Assembly: GCF_001661345.1 (NCBI RefSeq)
Contig: NW_017962925.1
Coordinates: forward strand, 62,001-126,000
From: Ascoidea rubescens DSM 1968
Lineage: Eukaryota; Ascomycota; Saccharomycetes; Ascoideales; Ascoideaceae
Length of the DNA stretch: 64,000 bases
Reading direction: 5' to 3'
Shown here: one piece after another, positions 31,381 to 40,101 of the stretch
Numbering within the stretch: position 1 is the stretch's first letter
Layout of the letters: every line of letters starts with the position of its first letter
Translations under genes and position numbers: made by a program
Notes under the pieces: model-generated
The model's input: only the letters and a program-made list of their open reading frames with translations
Database searches by the model: none
Told to the model about the DNA's origin: nothing

Positions 31381-32357
31381 AATATGAATGATTAAGAGGA
31401 ATAAACATTTAATTTTTTTTTTTTCAATTAATTTTTACATTTATTACGATGCATTTAAAGATGTTTTTGATGTTTTTTAGTACTTATTTTCGTTTTTGTT
31501 TTCGTTTTCGTTTTCATTTTTGTGTTTTAATTTGTTTTAAGTTTTTTTTTTTTAAAGATTGATAATATTGATGAGGATTATAAAGAGGTTATTTACAGAG
31601 TAGAATAGGAAAAAAAAAGATTTTATTGATTAAATAATACAGTGATTGGTAATAATTGGTAATTCTAATCAATAATAATGATTAATTTTAATAGTATTCA
31701 ATATTCTAAGATGTGATCTTTTTTTTTTTTCAATTTTAATTTTAAGTTTAAATTTAAATTTAAATCTAGAATTCTTTTTGGGAAATAAAAACAAAGCATG
31801 ACATATCAAATTTCAGAGAAGCAATAATAGAGAGAAAATATAGAAGACCGCAAAAAAACCAGGTTGAAAAATAAAAGAGGACAGAAGAAATGAAGTGAAA
31901 GGAAAATAGAATTAAAAGGATTTGAAATGTTGTCATCATTAGTTCACAGATTGATCTGAGAAAAACCAAAAAAAAGAAAAAAAAAAAGAAAATATCACAG
32001 GACAGCATGTAAATAAAATAATAAATGATAAAATCAACTGAAACATAAACATAAACATAAACATAAATATAAACATAAACAAAACCAAAAACAAAAACAA
32101 AAACAAAAAAACGATATTGGAGTATTAAGAGAATTAAGAGAATTATAATGTTGCTTTTAGTGACAAAATTGAGAGGGGAGAATAGAAATCGAGAAAAATA
32201 TAATATAAAAAAGTAATTAACAGGGATTGGTACATGTTGATTTGATGTTGATTTGATATTGAATATTATTTGATATTGAATATTATTTGATATTGAATAT
32301 TATTTGAGTATCATTCGAATATTGTTTGACTTTTAATTGAAATTTAATCGAAGTTGA
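31381..32357. other. Convergent intergenic region, IBD2-like/SUR2
   Basis: A+T-rich, with several simple repeats: TTCGTTTT units near 31490-31520, TTTAAA-type near 31740-31765, AAACAT then CAAAAA units at 32039-32108, and three copies of a 17-base unit (TGATATTGAATATTATT) at 32254-32304. No gene is seen; an 80-codon minus frame at 31766-32008 is all Phe/Leu/Ser. Confidence 0.55.
32254..32304. repeat. 17-base tandem repeat, three copies, 3' of SUR2
   Basis: The unit TGATATTGAATATTATT is repeated three times without change, followed by a decaying partial copy and ending about 50 bases before the SUR2 stop codon. Confidence 0.9.
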
Positions 32358-33404
32358 TTAGATATTTTTCTTTGAGTCAGAATCATCTTCATCGCTTGTT
32401 GAGTTATAAAATTTGGTAGCGATTTGTTTAATCTTTTGGTAATGAGATTTTCTATTTTTATTTTTCAGCTTTCTATCATTCAAGAATTGTTTGTATTTGT
32501 TCAAGGTGATTTGTCTTTGTTTTTCTTTATAGTCGTCAAGACCTTCAAAAGTCGTTTTAAAGAATTGATCCCAGAAGATGAAAAAGGGTTGAGAATAGTT
32601 TGTCTTTATCCCGAAATGTTGGTGGTGAATGTCATGGTATAAGGCATTGTTGGGGAAAATGATTTGGAAAGGATCGTAAGGCAAGACGTAACCACAATGG
32701 TCATCAACGGTTTTCATTGTAGCAAAGGTGTATAAGAAGATACACTCTCTTGGGGTCAAAAAGGTTGATATAGCGGCAATACCAGTGCCTAGAGTATCGA
32801 GAAGAAAACCTTCAACGGGAGCATTATAGAGGGCGCCAAAGGCATAGGGGACATAAAGACGATGGTGACGGGAGTGGAAGTGTTTGTAAAGAAACTTGTT
32901 TAAATGCATTGCTCGGTGCCAGAAGAATTGCCATGTATCGACAATGGTGATTGCAACGAGGATTTTGAAGCCTGAGAGGAGGTAGTTGTAAACCAAGTAG
33001 ATGAGCCAGGAAGGTAGAAGTGGAAGAGACCTTTTGATCCTCCACATTTGAAAGTCCTCGTAGCCTGTCATGGGCTTGGGGTCGTAGAGATAAAGACAAT
33101 AGCCAAAGAAGGTTTGGATGATATGCTGACAGAAAACCTCGAAGAGCACTTCGTTGAAAGAGGCTTTGTTTCTGCTGACGACTTCCTCTGGAGGGTGTAT
33201 TCTGTACTTCTCAGCTAGCTGGTATGTGTCGATGATGAGAAAGACGATGGACATGATCCAGTAGGCGGCAACAGGAGCAACAAGCGCAGTAATACCATCA
33301 GGAATGCCCTGGATCAAGTCAGGCTTGGGGGAGAGGCTCAAGGCTGGAGGAAGGTGGGAGGAGAGCAAGGTGCTGTTGGAATAGACGTCTTTGAGCTCGA
33401 ACAT
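32358..33404 (-). CDS. SUR2: Sphinganine C4-hydroxylase
   Basis: An ER membrane di-iron enzyme that hydroxylates sphinganine at C4 to make phytosphingosine. The 348-residue length matches yeast Sur2 (349). The histidine boxes that bind iron are present: HRAMH, HSRHH and YHDIHHQHFG. Other near-invariant stretches are ALVAPVAAYW, LAEKYRIHPPEEV, FATMKTVDDHCGY and NNALYHDIHH. Several hydrophobic segments precede and separate the boxes. The tail is Lys-rich. A TATATATA run at 33468-33475 lies about 65 bases before the start. Confidence 0.97.
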   Translation of the reverse strand: MFELKDVYSNSTLLSSHLPPALSLSPKPDLIQGIPDGITALVAPVAAYWIMSIVFLIIDTYQLAEKYRIHPPEEVVSRNKASFNEVLFEVFCQHIIQTFFGYCLYLYDPKPMTGYEDFQMWRIKRSLPLLPSWLIYLVYNYLLSGFKILVAITIVDTWQFFWHRAMHLNKFLYKHFHSRHHRLYVPYAFGALYNAPVEGFLLDTLGTGIAAISTFLTPRECIFLYTFATMKTVDDHCGYVLPYDPFQIIFPNNALYHDIHHQHFGIKTNYSQPFFIFWDQFFKTTFEGLDDYKEKQRQITLNKYKQFLNDRKLKNKNRKSHYQKIKQIATKFYNSTSDEDDSDSKKNI

Positions 33405-33975
33405 GGCTAGGCTGGAGGAAAGCTAAGGTGAGGTGGAGGAAGGAGAGGATGAAGGTGAGGACCAGGGTATATATATGTTCGGGTGGAGGAGCCTTAGAGG
33501 AATATTTCACCCCAACGGAACCTGAGAACAAAAGCACAGAACACAACCACAACAGAGGAGCTTGTTCGTGCCGGTCCAGTGCGGCGGCGGCGGTGTGCTG
33601 CTGCGCGTGCTGCGTATGCTGCTCCTGTTGCGTCTGGTGCGTCACCGCTGCTGCCGCTGCTGCCGCTGCCGGAAACCACTCGGCTCGTGCGGCAGCAGCG
33701 GCAGCAGATGCTGGAGAAAGTCCCGCCTGCGCTCGTGCTGCTGCTTCCGCTGCAGTGGTTGTCTCCACCGCCGTGGTGTCCAGCCAGCGCTCTGGGCCCC
33801 GACGCGTCACGTCTGCCGGCCCATGCCACGGATTTGTTCTCTGTGTTTCCTTCAAGCGTCCGCTGATTCCAATTCGGCTCGGCTGGCTCTGCAATGGTTT
33901 GAACTAAAATATTCAATTACTCGCTATATACAGCTATCGATCTGCCCTAATTCTCGATTTCATTATATTCGCTTA
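33405..33975. promoter_or_regulatory. SUR2 promoter and MHR1 3' region with the sharpest G+C-rich island
   Basis: Between two tandem minus-strand genes. 33530-33870 is very rich in G and C, made of GCTGCT, CTGCCG and GCGGCG-like units, and is therefore open in most frames on both strands. None of the resulting Ala/Arg/Cys-rich peptides looks real. The left side on the + strand is G-rich (GAGGTGGAGGAAGG) and the right side pyrimidine-rich. Confidence 0.65.
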
Positions 33976-34998
33976 TCATACACTGGCTCTTTGCGTTTGC
34001 ATCTTAGCCTTTCCACTTGCGGTTCCAGCTTTTTTAGCCACCTTGATTGCATTGGTTGCAGCCTTTTCCTTTTCAAATGCAACTCTGGCTATCCTTTGTC
34101 TTTTCAATCTGATTTGATACTTTTTCAACGCCATTTGAATTTTTTTCTTTTTGAGGTTGGTTGGGTTTATTCCCAACTTCCTTGCTTCCACCACTGCTTT
34201 ACTACCAGCCCTGGCCTTGATTTGATTCAATTTTCTTCTTTCTGCTCTCGATGTGCCCTTTTTCACTGCAGTAGCAGCAACAACAGCAACTGGTTTCTTG
34301 AGTCTAGCAATTCTTCTTCTGAAAATTTCATATGCTTTAGTCTTTCCGTACTTTTCTATATTTTCTTTTCTCTGTTTTACTGCTTCCACCACTTTGTTTC
34401 TAGCCTCGATCATTTTCTTTTTGCCTAATTTAGACCTGTACTGTCTCGCAAATCGTAACAACATTGGAATCTGTTCTCTAGTTCCCACCCGTGGAAGCTC
34501 ATGATGTCTGGATAACTTGCTGCTCCAATACTTTCCATCTCCTTTTCTCCAATAATCTTCCCAAAACACTGTCGTCCTATATTTAAGTGTTTCAATCACT
34601 GACGATAAATCGGCCACTGCTTCCTGTGTATACCCTGGTCGAAACTGTCCCGAAAACCAAATGTTCCCAAACTCGTTTCTCTTTCGAAGTGCTTCCGCTT
34701 CTTTTCTCTTAGTCACTTCTCTCATATGTCTTATCTCAACCAATGCTTCATATGCTGCCACTGCTCTTTCGTAGTTTTCAAAATTCGCAACTGCCATTAT
34801 ACGCCAAATGTCTCGACGCGTGCTGGGCCTCTTATTCTCCCAGTTGGGTCTTTGGAATAATCTTTTGATCTGGTAATCGCTGAATTTAGGTAACTGCGAA
34901 TAAAGAACTTGTCCACTCTCGATGTTTCTAAAAAGAAATACTTGTGGAGCATACCCATTCTTCCTTAGCCATCCCGGCCTACGAAATCTCGTTGCCAT
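33976..34998 (-). CDS. MHR1: Mitochondrial ribosomal protein mL67 / recombination protein Mhr1
   Basis: Mhr1 is both a large-subunit mitoribosomal protein (mL67) and a homologous-pairing protein for mitochondrial DNA in yeast. The N-terminal 190 residues follow yeast Mhr1 closely: RRPGWLRKNGYAPQVFLFRN, ESGQVLYSQLP, RPSTRRDIWRIM, KRNEFGNIWFSGQFRPGYTQEAVADL and WEDYWRKGDGKYW. Yeast Mhr1 ends at 226 residues; this one continues to 340 with a Lys/Arg/Ala-rich basic tail (about residues 225-340). The start codon lies 306 bases from that of the divergent mitoribosomal gene at 35305. Confidence 0.92.
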   Translation of the reverse strand: MATRFRRPGWLRKNGYAPQVFLFRNIESGQVLYSQLPKFSDYQIKRLFQRPNWENKRPSTRRDIWRIMAVANFENYERAVAAYEALVEIRHMREVTKRKEAEALRKRNEFGNIWFSGQFRPGYTQEAVADLSSVIETLKYRTTVFWEDYWRKGDGKYWSSKLSRHHELPRVGTREQIPMLLRFARQYRSKLGKKKMIEARNKVVEAVKQRKENIEKYGKTKAYEIFRRRIARLKKPVAVVAATAVKKGTSRAERRKLNQIKARAGSKAVVEARKLGINPTNLKKKKIQMALKKYQIRLKRQRIARVAFEKEKAATNAIKVAKKAGTASGKAKMQTQRASV

Positions 34999-35304
34999 CT
35001 TTCACAATCACAATCACAATCCAATCGAATAAAAGTATCAATACCACTACAAGTATTGATATAGGCTACCACGATTGATCCTCCACTTTTAATGAACAAA
35101 TTAATTACTTGATAATTCATTTTTCACCAATTTCACGGTCACATGCACTATCTCAGTGTAATTATCAGCATCCTCTCCGTATTTCTCGTCACCAACTTTT
35201 TTTTTCCAATTATCAAAATTTATATTTCATTTAAACTATTATCGTTATTATCATTATTATTGTTATTATATAGTCATAACAACAATATCTTACTAATATT
35301 CAAA
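34999..35304. promoter_or_regulatory. Shared promoter of two mitochondrial ribosomal protein genes
   Basis: 306 bases between divergent start codons of MHR1 and the mS42/mS43-type gene. It is A+T-rich and lacks a G+C-rich island. AAAATTT near 35214 resembles the element reported upstream of many mitoribosomal genes in some yeasts; a single copy is weak evidence. Confidence 0.5.
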
Positions 35305-36462
35305 ATGCTCACCGCCACCACTCCAACAATTAAAAAAAACTTGTCCTCCCGTTTATTTTCCTCAAATAATACTAAACTATTTCTAAGATCCATCTACACT
35401 GTTCCAACTTTAAGAGCTGATTTGAAAAATACAAACACAATACCTGGTTTATTTTCTCCAAATGGCTTCAAATTTTCCTGGAATAACAGAGCTCAGTTTT
35501 ACATCAATAACTTGAACAAATTATCCGGATCCTCTTCCCAATCCATAGAAGACATTTTGCTCTACAACCACTCCACTCCCAAAAAAGAAAACATCTACAG
35601 AAATGCTTCCCTATTATACAATTTAAATTTCGCCATTAATTCTTTAAACTCAATAGTCCAATCACATCCCCTCACCCCAAATAAACAATACAATCCTTTC
35701 ACCTCCCCTGATATCCCCCAGCTCTCTTCCCCTGATCAATTATTGGAAACCCCATCGATATCCATTGAAATATCTAATCCAATCCAAAATATGGATCTAA
35801 ACGCTTGGATCAAAACCTCTTTTAATTCCATCCATGAATTCAAAACTTTACTACTCAACTCAGCTCACGCTATTAAAGGCGATGGTTTCACTTGGTTGGT
35901 AGCTCGTCAAGACAACTCTCAGGGCAAAATATTCGTTGATGATTTGTTTGTTTTAAACACTTATAACTCAGCTCAGCCAAACAATGTCCAGTCCGACTAT
36001 CTTTCCCATTTGAAAAAAGTCTACTTGAAAATCCAAGAAGCACAGTTGGATCTTGAAAAGAATCAAAACAAATCCTTTAGCGAGCTTCAAAACCAAATTG
36101 AAAAACAAATTAAAAGACAAATTGAAAATCAAAATCGAAAAGAAGAAAATCAAAACCAAAATCAAAACCAAAATCAAAACCAAAATCAAAACCAAAACCA
36201 AAATCAAAACCAAAATCAAGGTCATAATAATTCTGATTTCAGTGAATCGCCTTTGTTTTCATCTATTGAAGAAGCTAAAGCCAAAGTGAGATCAGTTTCA
36301 AAAGTTTCCTATATTCCATTACTAGCTGTTGATGCCTCACCCAAGGCGTATTTATATGATTATGGTGTGTTTGGAAAAAAGGTTTATTTAGAAAGATTGT
36401 GGAATTGCATTGATTGGGATGTGGTAGCTAGTAGAATGCCAAAACATAGAATCGACTTTTAA
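35305..36462 (+). CDS. Mitochondrial small-subunit ribosomal protein of the Fe/Mn-SOD-like family (mS42/mS43)
   Basis: The yeast mitoribosomal proteins Rsm26 (mS42) and Mrp1 (mS43) are degenerate superoxide-dismutase folds. Signs here are the helical-hairpin start IEDILLYNHSTP, YNLNFAINSL and the C-terminal PLLAVDASPKAYLYDYGVFGKK with WNCIDWDVVASRM, where SOD would have its metal-binding Asp/His region. The start is the second ATG, 35305 (MLTATTP), giving an Arg/Ser-rich mitochondrial presequence and 385 residues; the longer frame from 35143 adds a hydrophobic stretch from T-rich leader. A (Gln-Asn)n block at 36135-36228 splits the C-terminal domain. I cannot decide between RSM26 and MRP1. 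Confidence 0.82.
   Translation: MLTATTPTIKKNLSSRLFSSNNTKLFLRSIYTVPTLRADLKNTNTIPGLFSPNGFKFSWNNRAQFYINNLNKLSGSSSQSIEDILLYNHSTPKKENIYRNASLLYNLNFAINSLNSIVQSHPLTPNKQYNPFTSPDIPQLSSPDQLLETPSISIEISNPIQNMDLNAWIKTSFNSIHEFKTLLLNSAHAIKGDGFTWLVARQDNSQGKIFVDDLFVLNTYNSAQPNNVQSDYLSHLKKVYLKIQEAQLDLEKNQNKSFSELQNQIEKQIKRQIENQNRKEENQNQNQNQNQNQNQNQNQNQNQNQGHNNSDFSESPLFSSIEEAKAKVRSVSKVSYIPLLAVDASPKAYLYDYGVFGKKVYLERLWNCIDWDVVASRMPKHRIDF
36135..36228. repeat. CAAAAC/CAAAAT hexamer run encoding Gln-Asn
   Basis: Tandem six-base units within the mitoribosomal protein gene, coding for alternating Gln and Asn, between the hairpin and the C-terminal SOD-like part. Confidence 0.9.
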
Positions 36463-36595
36463 AAAGTGAATGATTAGAATGAATACTTTTCCAATTTCCT
36501 TAACTTATATATATGTGTATATATATATGTATAATTTTTGTTTTATTATGTAAATAAATTTATTATAAACAAACAAAAGCAAAAAAAAAAGGCAT

Positions 36596-37810
36596 CTATA
36601 TATAACCGTTAATATCTAATACAAATTTAATGGCTTCATAAACATTGTCAACTATCATTGTAGGTTTGACTTTTAAATCAGGCAAGTCATCATCTTTAAA
36701 TACACCTGTTCTAACTAAACAACTTTCCCAACCGTAATTGTTTGCTCCTTTTATATCCGATTCTGGGTTATCCCCAACCATGTAGATTTTATTAAAGGGC
36801 GAATTGACTGGAATTTCACCTATACTAGGTAGAATTTGTTTCAACGCTTGGCTATTTGAATTGAAATTTATTAAGTTTGGATTTTTTAATAAACTTTGGT
36901 ACCAATCGATGAGAATATGATGAGCAAAATCGTACTGCGATTTGAAAGGTTTCCCGAATATCGTTGAATCTAGAGTCAATGAGTTATTTAGTTCTTGATA
37001 TAATCGTTCAATTATAATTCTCAATTGACCTTGACCGAACCTTGGAAGATTGAAATCATTTGCCCATAGTAAATCATTATTGGAGAAAAAAATGGGAATT
37101 GAGGGAGTGTGATTATGTGAAACCTTGTGTAAATTTCGAATTGTCCCATATAAACCGTTATCAGAATTCAAATAATCAACGATAATCTGAATGTCTGTGC
37201 CCATATCTCTAGGATCGTTAAAAACCATGATAGCATCAATTGGCTTTTTGAAAACATTTGTAATCGATGGATCCAATGCCCACCGATTTAGCTGATCTGC
37301 AGAAAACCCATGGAATGGCCAAACAGACTGGTTGGATCTAATGATATCAGCAGGAATCAAGACATCTTCAAACCCATAGTCTCTGGCAACATGTCTGACC
37401 CTATCTTCAAGACCTCCAACAGCTAAGATCCTTCTGTATGTTTTGGTAAAGCCCTTGAAGGGTGTGTGTGACTGGATCAACTGGACTGGATTGATGTTGA
37501 CGTCCAACAATGTCGACAAATAGGCAGTTCTTGCAGCCTCAGAATAACCTCCACCGTTAGTGAGCAATATCCAGGGGATCCTGTGGTGGTTCAACAACTG
37601 TAAAGCTGGTTTGGCAGCCTCAATACGTTTCCCACCTCTAATCAAAACACCATCGATATCAAAGACAAACCCTATTGGCCCTGCTGCGTGCAATTGGGCG
37701 TGGGCAAGGGAAGAGTCCCTTAGAAGAACAGGAGAAGAGGAGCAGAAACAGCGAAGTGACCTCTCAGGTCGACAACTCTTTGTGTATCTGCTGAACGAAG
37801 GAAGAAACAT
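36596..37810 (-). CDS. Mitochondrial HAD-family phosphatase, YKR070W-like
   Basis: A haloacid-dehalogenase hydrolase of the Cut-1/CECR5 type. Residues 1-25 form an Arg/Ser/Cys-rich presequence (RYTKSCRPERSLRCF). Motif I is FVFDIDGVLIRGG near residue 48, with two Asp; motif II is WILLTNGGGYSE; the last motif is MVGDNPESDIKGA near residue 352, with the metal-binding Asp residues. At 404 residues it fits yeast YKR070W (352) plus loops. The substrate is not known for the family. Its 5' end is G+C-rich and its 3' end A+T-rich. Confidence 0.88.
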   Translation of the reverse strand: MFLPSFSRYTKSCRPERSLRCFCSSSPVLLRDSSLAHAQLHAAGPIGFVFDIDGVLIRGGKRIEAAKPALQLLNHHRIPWILLTNGGGYSEAARTAYLSTLLDVNINPVQLIQSHTPFKGFTKTYRRILAVGGLEDRVRHVARDYGFEDVLIPADIIRSNQSVWPFHGFSADQLNRWALDPSITNVFKKPIDAIMVFNDPRDMGTDIQIIVDYLNSDNGLYGTIRNLHKVSHNHTPSIPIFFSNNDLLWANDFNLPRFGQGQLRIIIERLYQELNNSLTLDSTIFGKPFKSQYDFAHHILIDWYQSLLKNPNLINFNSNSQALKQILPSIGEIPVNSPFNKIYMVGDNPESDIKGANNYGWESCLVRTGVFKDDDLPDLKVKPTMIVDNVYEAIKFVLDINGYI

Positions 37811-38069
37811 GCTCCAACTGCTCTGGTGTTTATTCTGCTAGAGCCTCGAATGAAATCCCCCAGATTAACTGAACCTCAACGGCGATTGGCCCACGGGAAA
37901 AACGACGCATAGCAAGTGTCGGCCAGAAGACGAGTGTGGAGGCAATGATCCAAGCTCCAGCTGATAGTGGCCTTATAAAGCTCTGCTTTTCAGGGGATGG
38001 GCTCTCCTCCTGTTTTCTCTGCTTTGGTTGCAGTTGCAATTGCTGGGAAAATACGACTTACTGCTGGCG
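37811..38069. promoter_or_regulatory. Divergent promoter, HAD gene/SDR gene
   Basis: 259 bases of G+C-richer DNA. A TTATAAAG element at 37973-37980 lies about 90 bases before the SDR start at 38070. The + frame can begin at 38028, but the first 14 residues (MQLQLLGKYDLLLA) are probably leader. Confidence 0.45.
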
Positions 38070-38897
38070 ATGATTGATTTCAATGTCCATGGAAAGACCT
38101 GTATTATAACAGGGGGCACAAGAGGCCTAGGCTACGCCTGCGCAGAGGTTCTCTTGACTAATGGCGCCAAAAAGATCTTTATAACGTCTAGAAACGAACA
38201 AGCTGTTCGAGCTGCTGTCCATGAATTGGAGAAGTTGGGCGATGTGTACAACAAAGATTGCGAGATCATTGGTATTCCATCAGACTTGAGCAAGCTGCAG
38301 AGTATCGACGAGCTCTACAACGTTATTACAGACACCTTTAAAGAAACACAGGTTGATGTTCTAATCGCAAATGCAGGTGCCACTTGGGGTGCACCATTGG
38401 GCGAACATCCCTCAGAGGCTATTGAAAAAGTCTTGAATTTGAATCTTAAGGGGGTCTTTTTGACTATTCAAAAGTTTTTGCCCTTATTAAAGAAAAAGCC
38501 TGAAGATGACCCATCAAGAATCTTAATTATGGGATCTATTGCAGGTATCGCTGTTAATCAATTTGCTAATACATATGGCTATTTGGCTTCAAAAGCTGGT
38601 GTTATTCATTTGGGGAAAAACTTAGCAATTGAATTGGCACCTAAATATAATATCAATGTCAATATGTTGGCCCCAGGATTTTTCCCAAGTAGAATGGCCA
38701 ATGGATTATTAGAAGAAATTGGTGACACATACGTTCAACAAAATCCAAGAAAGAGACTTGGGAAAAAGGAAGATTTAGAAAGTGTTGTTTTATTTTTATG
38801 CTCAAAACAAAGTAATTACATCAATGGTGCAGTTATTCCAATTGATGGTGGCCATCACTTATTAGGCCCTGCGGCTTCTTATCCTTCGAAGTTATGA
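38070..38897 (+). CDS. Short-chain dehydrogenase/reductase
   Basis: A classical SDR of 275 residues from the ATG at 38070 (MIDFNVHGKTCIITGG). The cofactor site is TGGTRGLG near residue 13, with the structural NAG in IANAGATWG. The catalytic Ser is in MGSIAG and the Tyr-x-x-x-Lys in YGYLASKAG (about residues 170-174). The C-terminus has the usual INGAVIPIDGGHH. The TSRN loop after the second strand suggests NADPH. It is closest in style to fungal reductases of the rhamnolipid/oxoacyl-reductase kind; the substrate cannot be told. Confidence 0.88.
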   Translation: MIDFNVHGKTCIITGGTRGLGYACAEVLLTNGAKKIFITSRNEQAVRAAVHELEKLGDVYNKDCEIIGIPSDLSKLQSIDELYNVITDTFKETQVDVLIANAGATWGAPLGEHPSEAIEKVLNLNLKGVFLTIQKFLPLLKKKPEDDPSRILIMGSIAGIAVNQFANTYGYLASKAGVIHLGKNLAIELAPKYNINVNMLAPGFFPSRMANGLLEEIGDTYVQQNPRKRLGKKEDLESVVLFLCSKQSNYINGAVIPIDGGHHLLGPAASYPSKL

Positions 38898-39239
38898 TAA
38901 TGGTTATTTTTTTTTTCTCATTTTTATAAATTCAATACTCAATTATGTTAACAATAAGCTAATATATATCTTACGAACAAATAAATTTACGATATCTCAC
39001 TTTTTTTTTGATTTTCTTTGTGTTTTTTTTGACGAGATCTATAAACTTTCTTTAGATTTTTTTTATTCAAAAAGAAAAGGTTCCATTAAAAATAATCTAA
39101 ATAAAACATTGTCAATGAATTTCATAAAAATATATTTAGAATATGAATAAAATCACTATATCAAAATTAGAGCTACTATATCCTCTAATTAAAAAATACA
39201 GGTAAAGCCATAAGAATTAAAATTTTAGATGAATAACAT
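38898..39239. other. Convergent intergenic region, SDR/complex I subunit
   Basis: A+T-rich 3' DNA of two converging genes with T and A tracts. Nothing else is seen. Confidence 0.5.
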
Positions 39240-39528
39240 TTAATGGTCCCATGGATGTTTAAATCCCTATAATACACAAAAAGTTAGTATATATAAAATG
39301 CTTGAAATGCTTGAAATTCTTCAAAATTCCCGAAAGTTAAAAAATACATACAAACATAACTGCACCATCTTCTTTGAGTCTGTAAAAAATCCAGAACCAA
39401 AATGTAGCACCTAGTCCTTTGGATATCAAAGTAAAACTCAATGAATGTTTTGGAGCTTCGATTTTAGCATGACGCACATACTTGAACGCATGGTGAGAAC
39501 CAGATCTTAGCACTCTTGTTGGTATCAT
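39240..39528 (-). CDS. NADH:ubiquinone oxidoreductase accessory subunit, NDUFB2 (AGGG)-like, two exons
   Basis: A 67-residue single-span subunit of the complex I membrane arm. Exon 1 (39352-39528) encodes MIPTRVLRSGSHHAFKYVRH and KGLGATFWFWIFYRLKEDGAVMF. Exon 2 is only 27 bases (39240-39266) and encodes GFKHPWDH and the stop. Human NDUFB2 has the same order (MWFWILWRFWHD, then G-F-YPD), and fungal members end HPW-H. The unspliced frame stops five codons after the donor (VCIF), losing this conserved end. The amphipathic Arg-containing N-terminus fits mitochondrial import. Its presence implies an energy-conserving complex I, which Saccharomyces lacks. Confidence 0.86.
39267..39351 (-). other. 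85-nt spliceosomal intron in the complex I subunit gene
   Basis: On the minus strand: donor GTATGT directly after ATG TTT, exact branch point TACTAAC (39283-39289), acceptor TATAG. It is a phase-0 intron joining TTT to GGA TTT AAA CAT. Confidence 0.92.
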
Positions 39529-40101
39529 TTTGGGCAGCTTTGATTTATCTCGTTACCTTGCTGATTTTGCTTCAAAAGTAACCACCTCCAAAAGTTCCAA
39601 CACCCTCAATTAAACTTTCACCAATCGCTGAAGAGAGAATACTCAGCTGGTCACATGAATTTGCTGACTAAGATATGTGCTTTTGTTACATTATCCGGAT
39701 TTATCTCCGTGTTTGTGATCCGCGCGCAATAACAACGGACCCACTCTGCTGGTTATATATGATTGCCTAAAACAGCAATATATAAACAAAATGCCTGTGT
39801 GCTCTTTATGAATGTGTATTTATGATCAAGCCTTTGGGTTGTTTCTTGGTTATCTTGCACCAATTTTTCTTTTCTAGTTTTCTTTAGAATATCAGAAACC
39901 TTTTATTTTCTTCTCAACTCTCCAGATAGATGCTAACTTAATAGAGTGTATGCTCAACCACTAACTCACCCCTTCGTTCTTCTTCAGCTTCTTTGCCTTT
40001 TTTTCTCTATTAAAAATCATTGCTATAAAATAATTTATTTCAGTTCAAGTTATTATACTATATTTTTGTGCATCTTTATTTCTTAGAAAATCAAACAAAA
40101 A
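39529..40101. promoter_or_regulatory. Divergent promoter, complex I subunit/CDC20
   Basis: A small G+C-richer core near 39650-39745, a TATATAAA box near 39778-39785, and a C/T-rich leader to CDC20. No gene is seen. Confidence 0.45.

Noticed and set aside
11886-33404. DPL1 and SUR2 as a sphingolipid gene cluster
   Set aside because: About 19 kb and several unrelated genes separate them; no shared promoter feature was seen.
33319-34428. Four long overlapping frames across the 33.6 kb island
   Set aside because: Ala-, Arg- and Cys-rich peptides from GCT/CTG-type repeats, overlapping SUR2 and MHR1 ends on the other strand.
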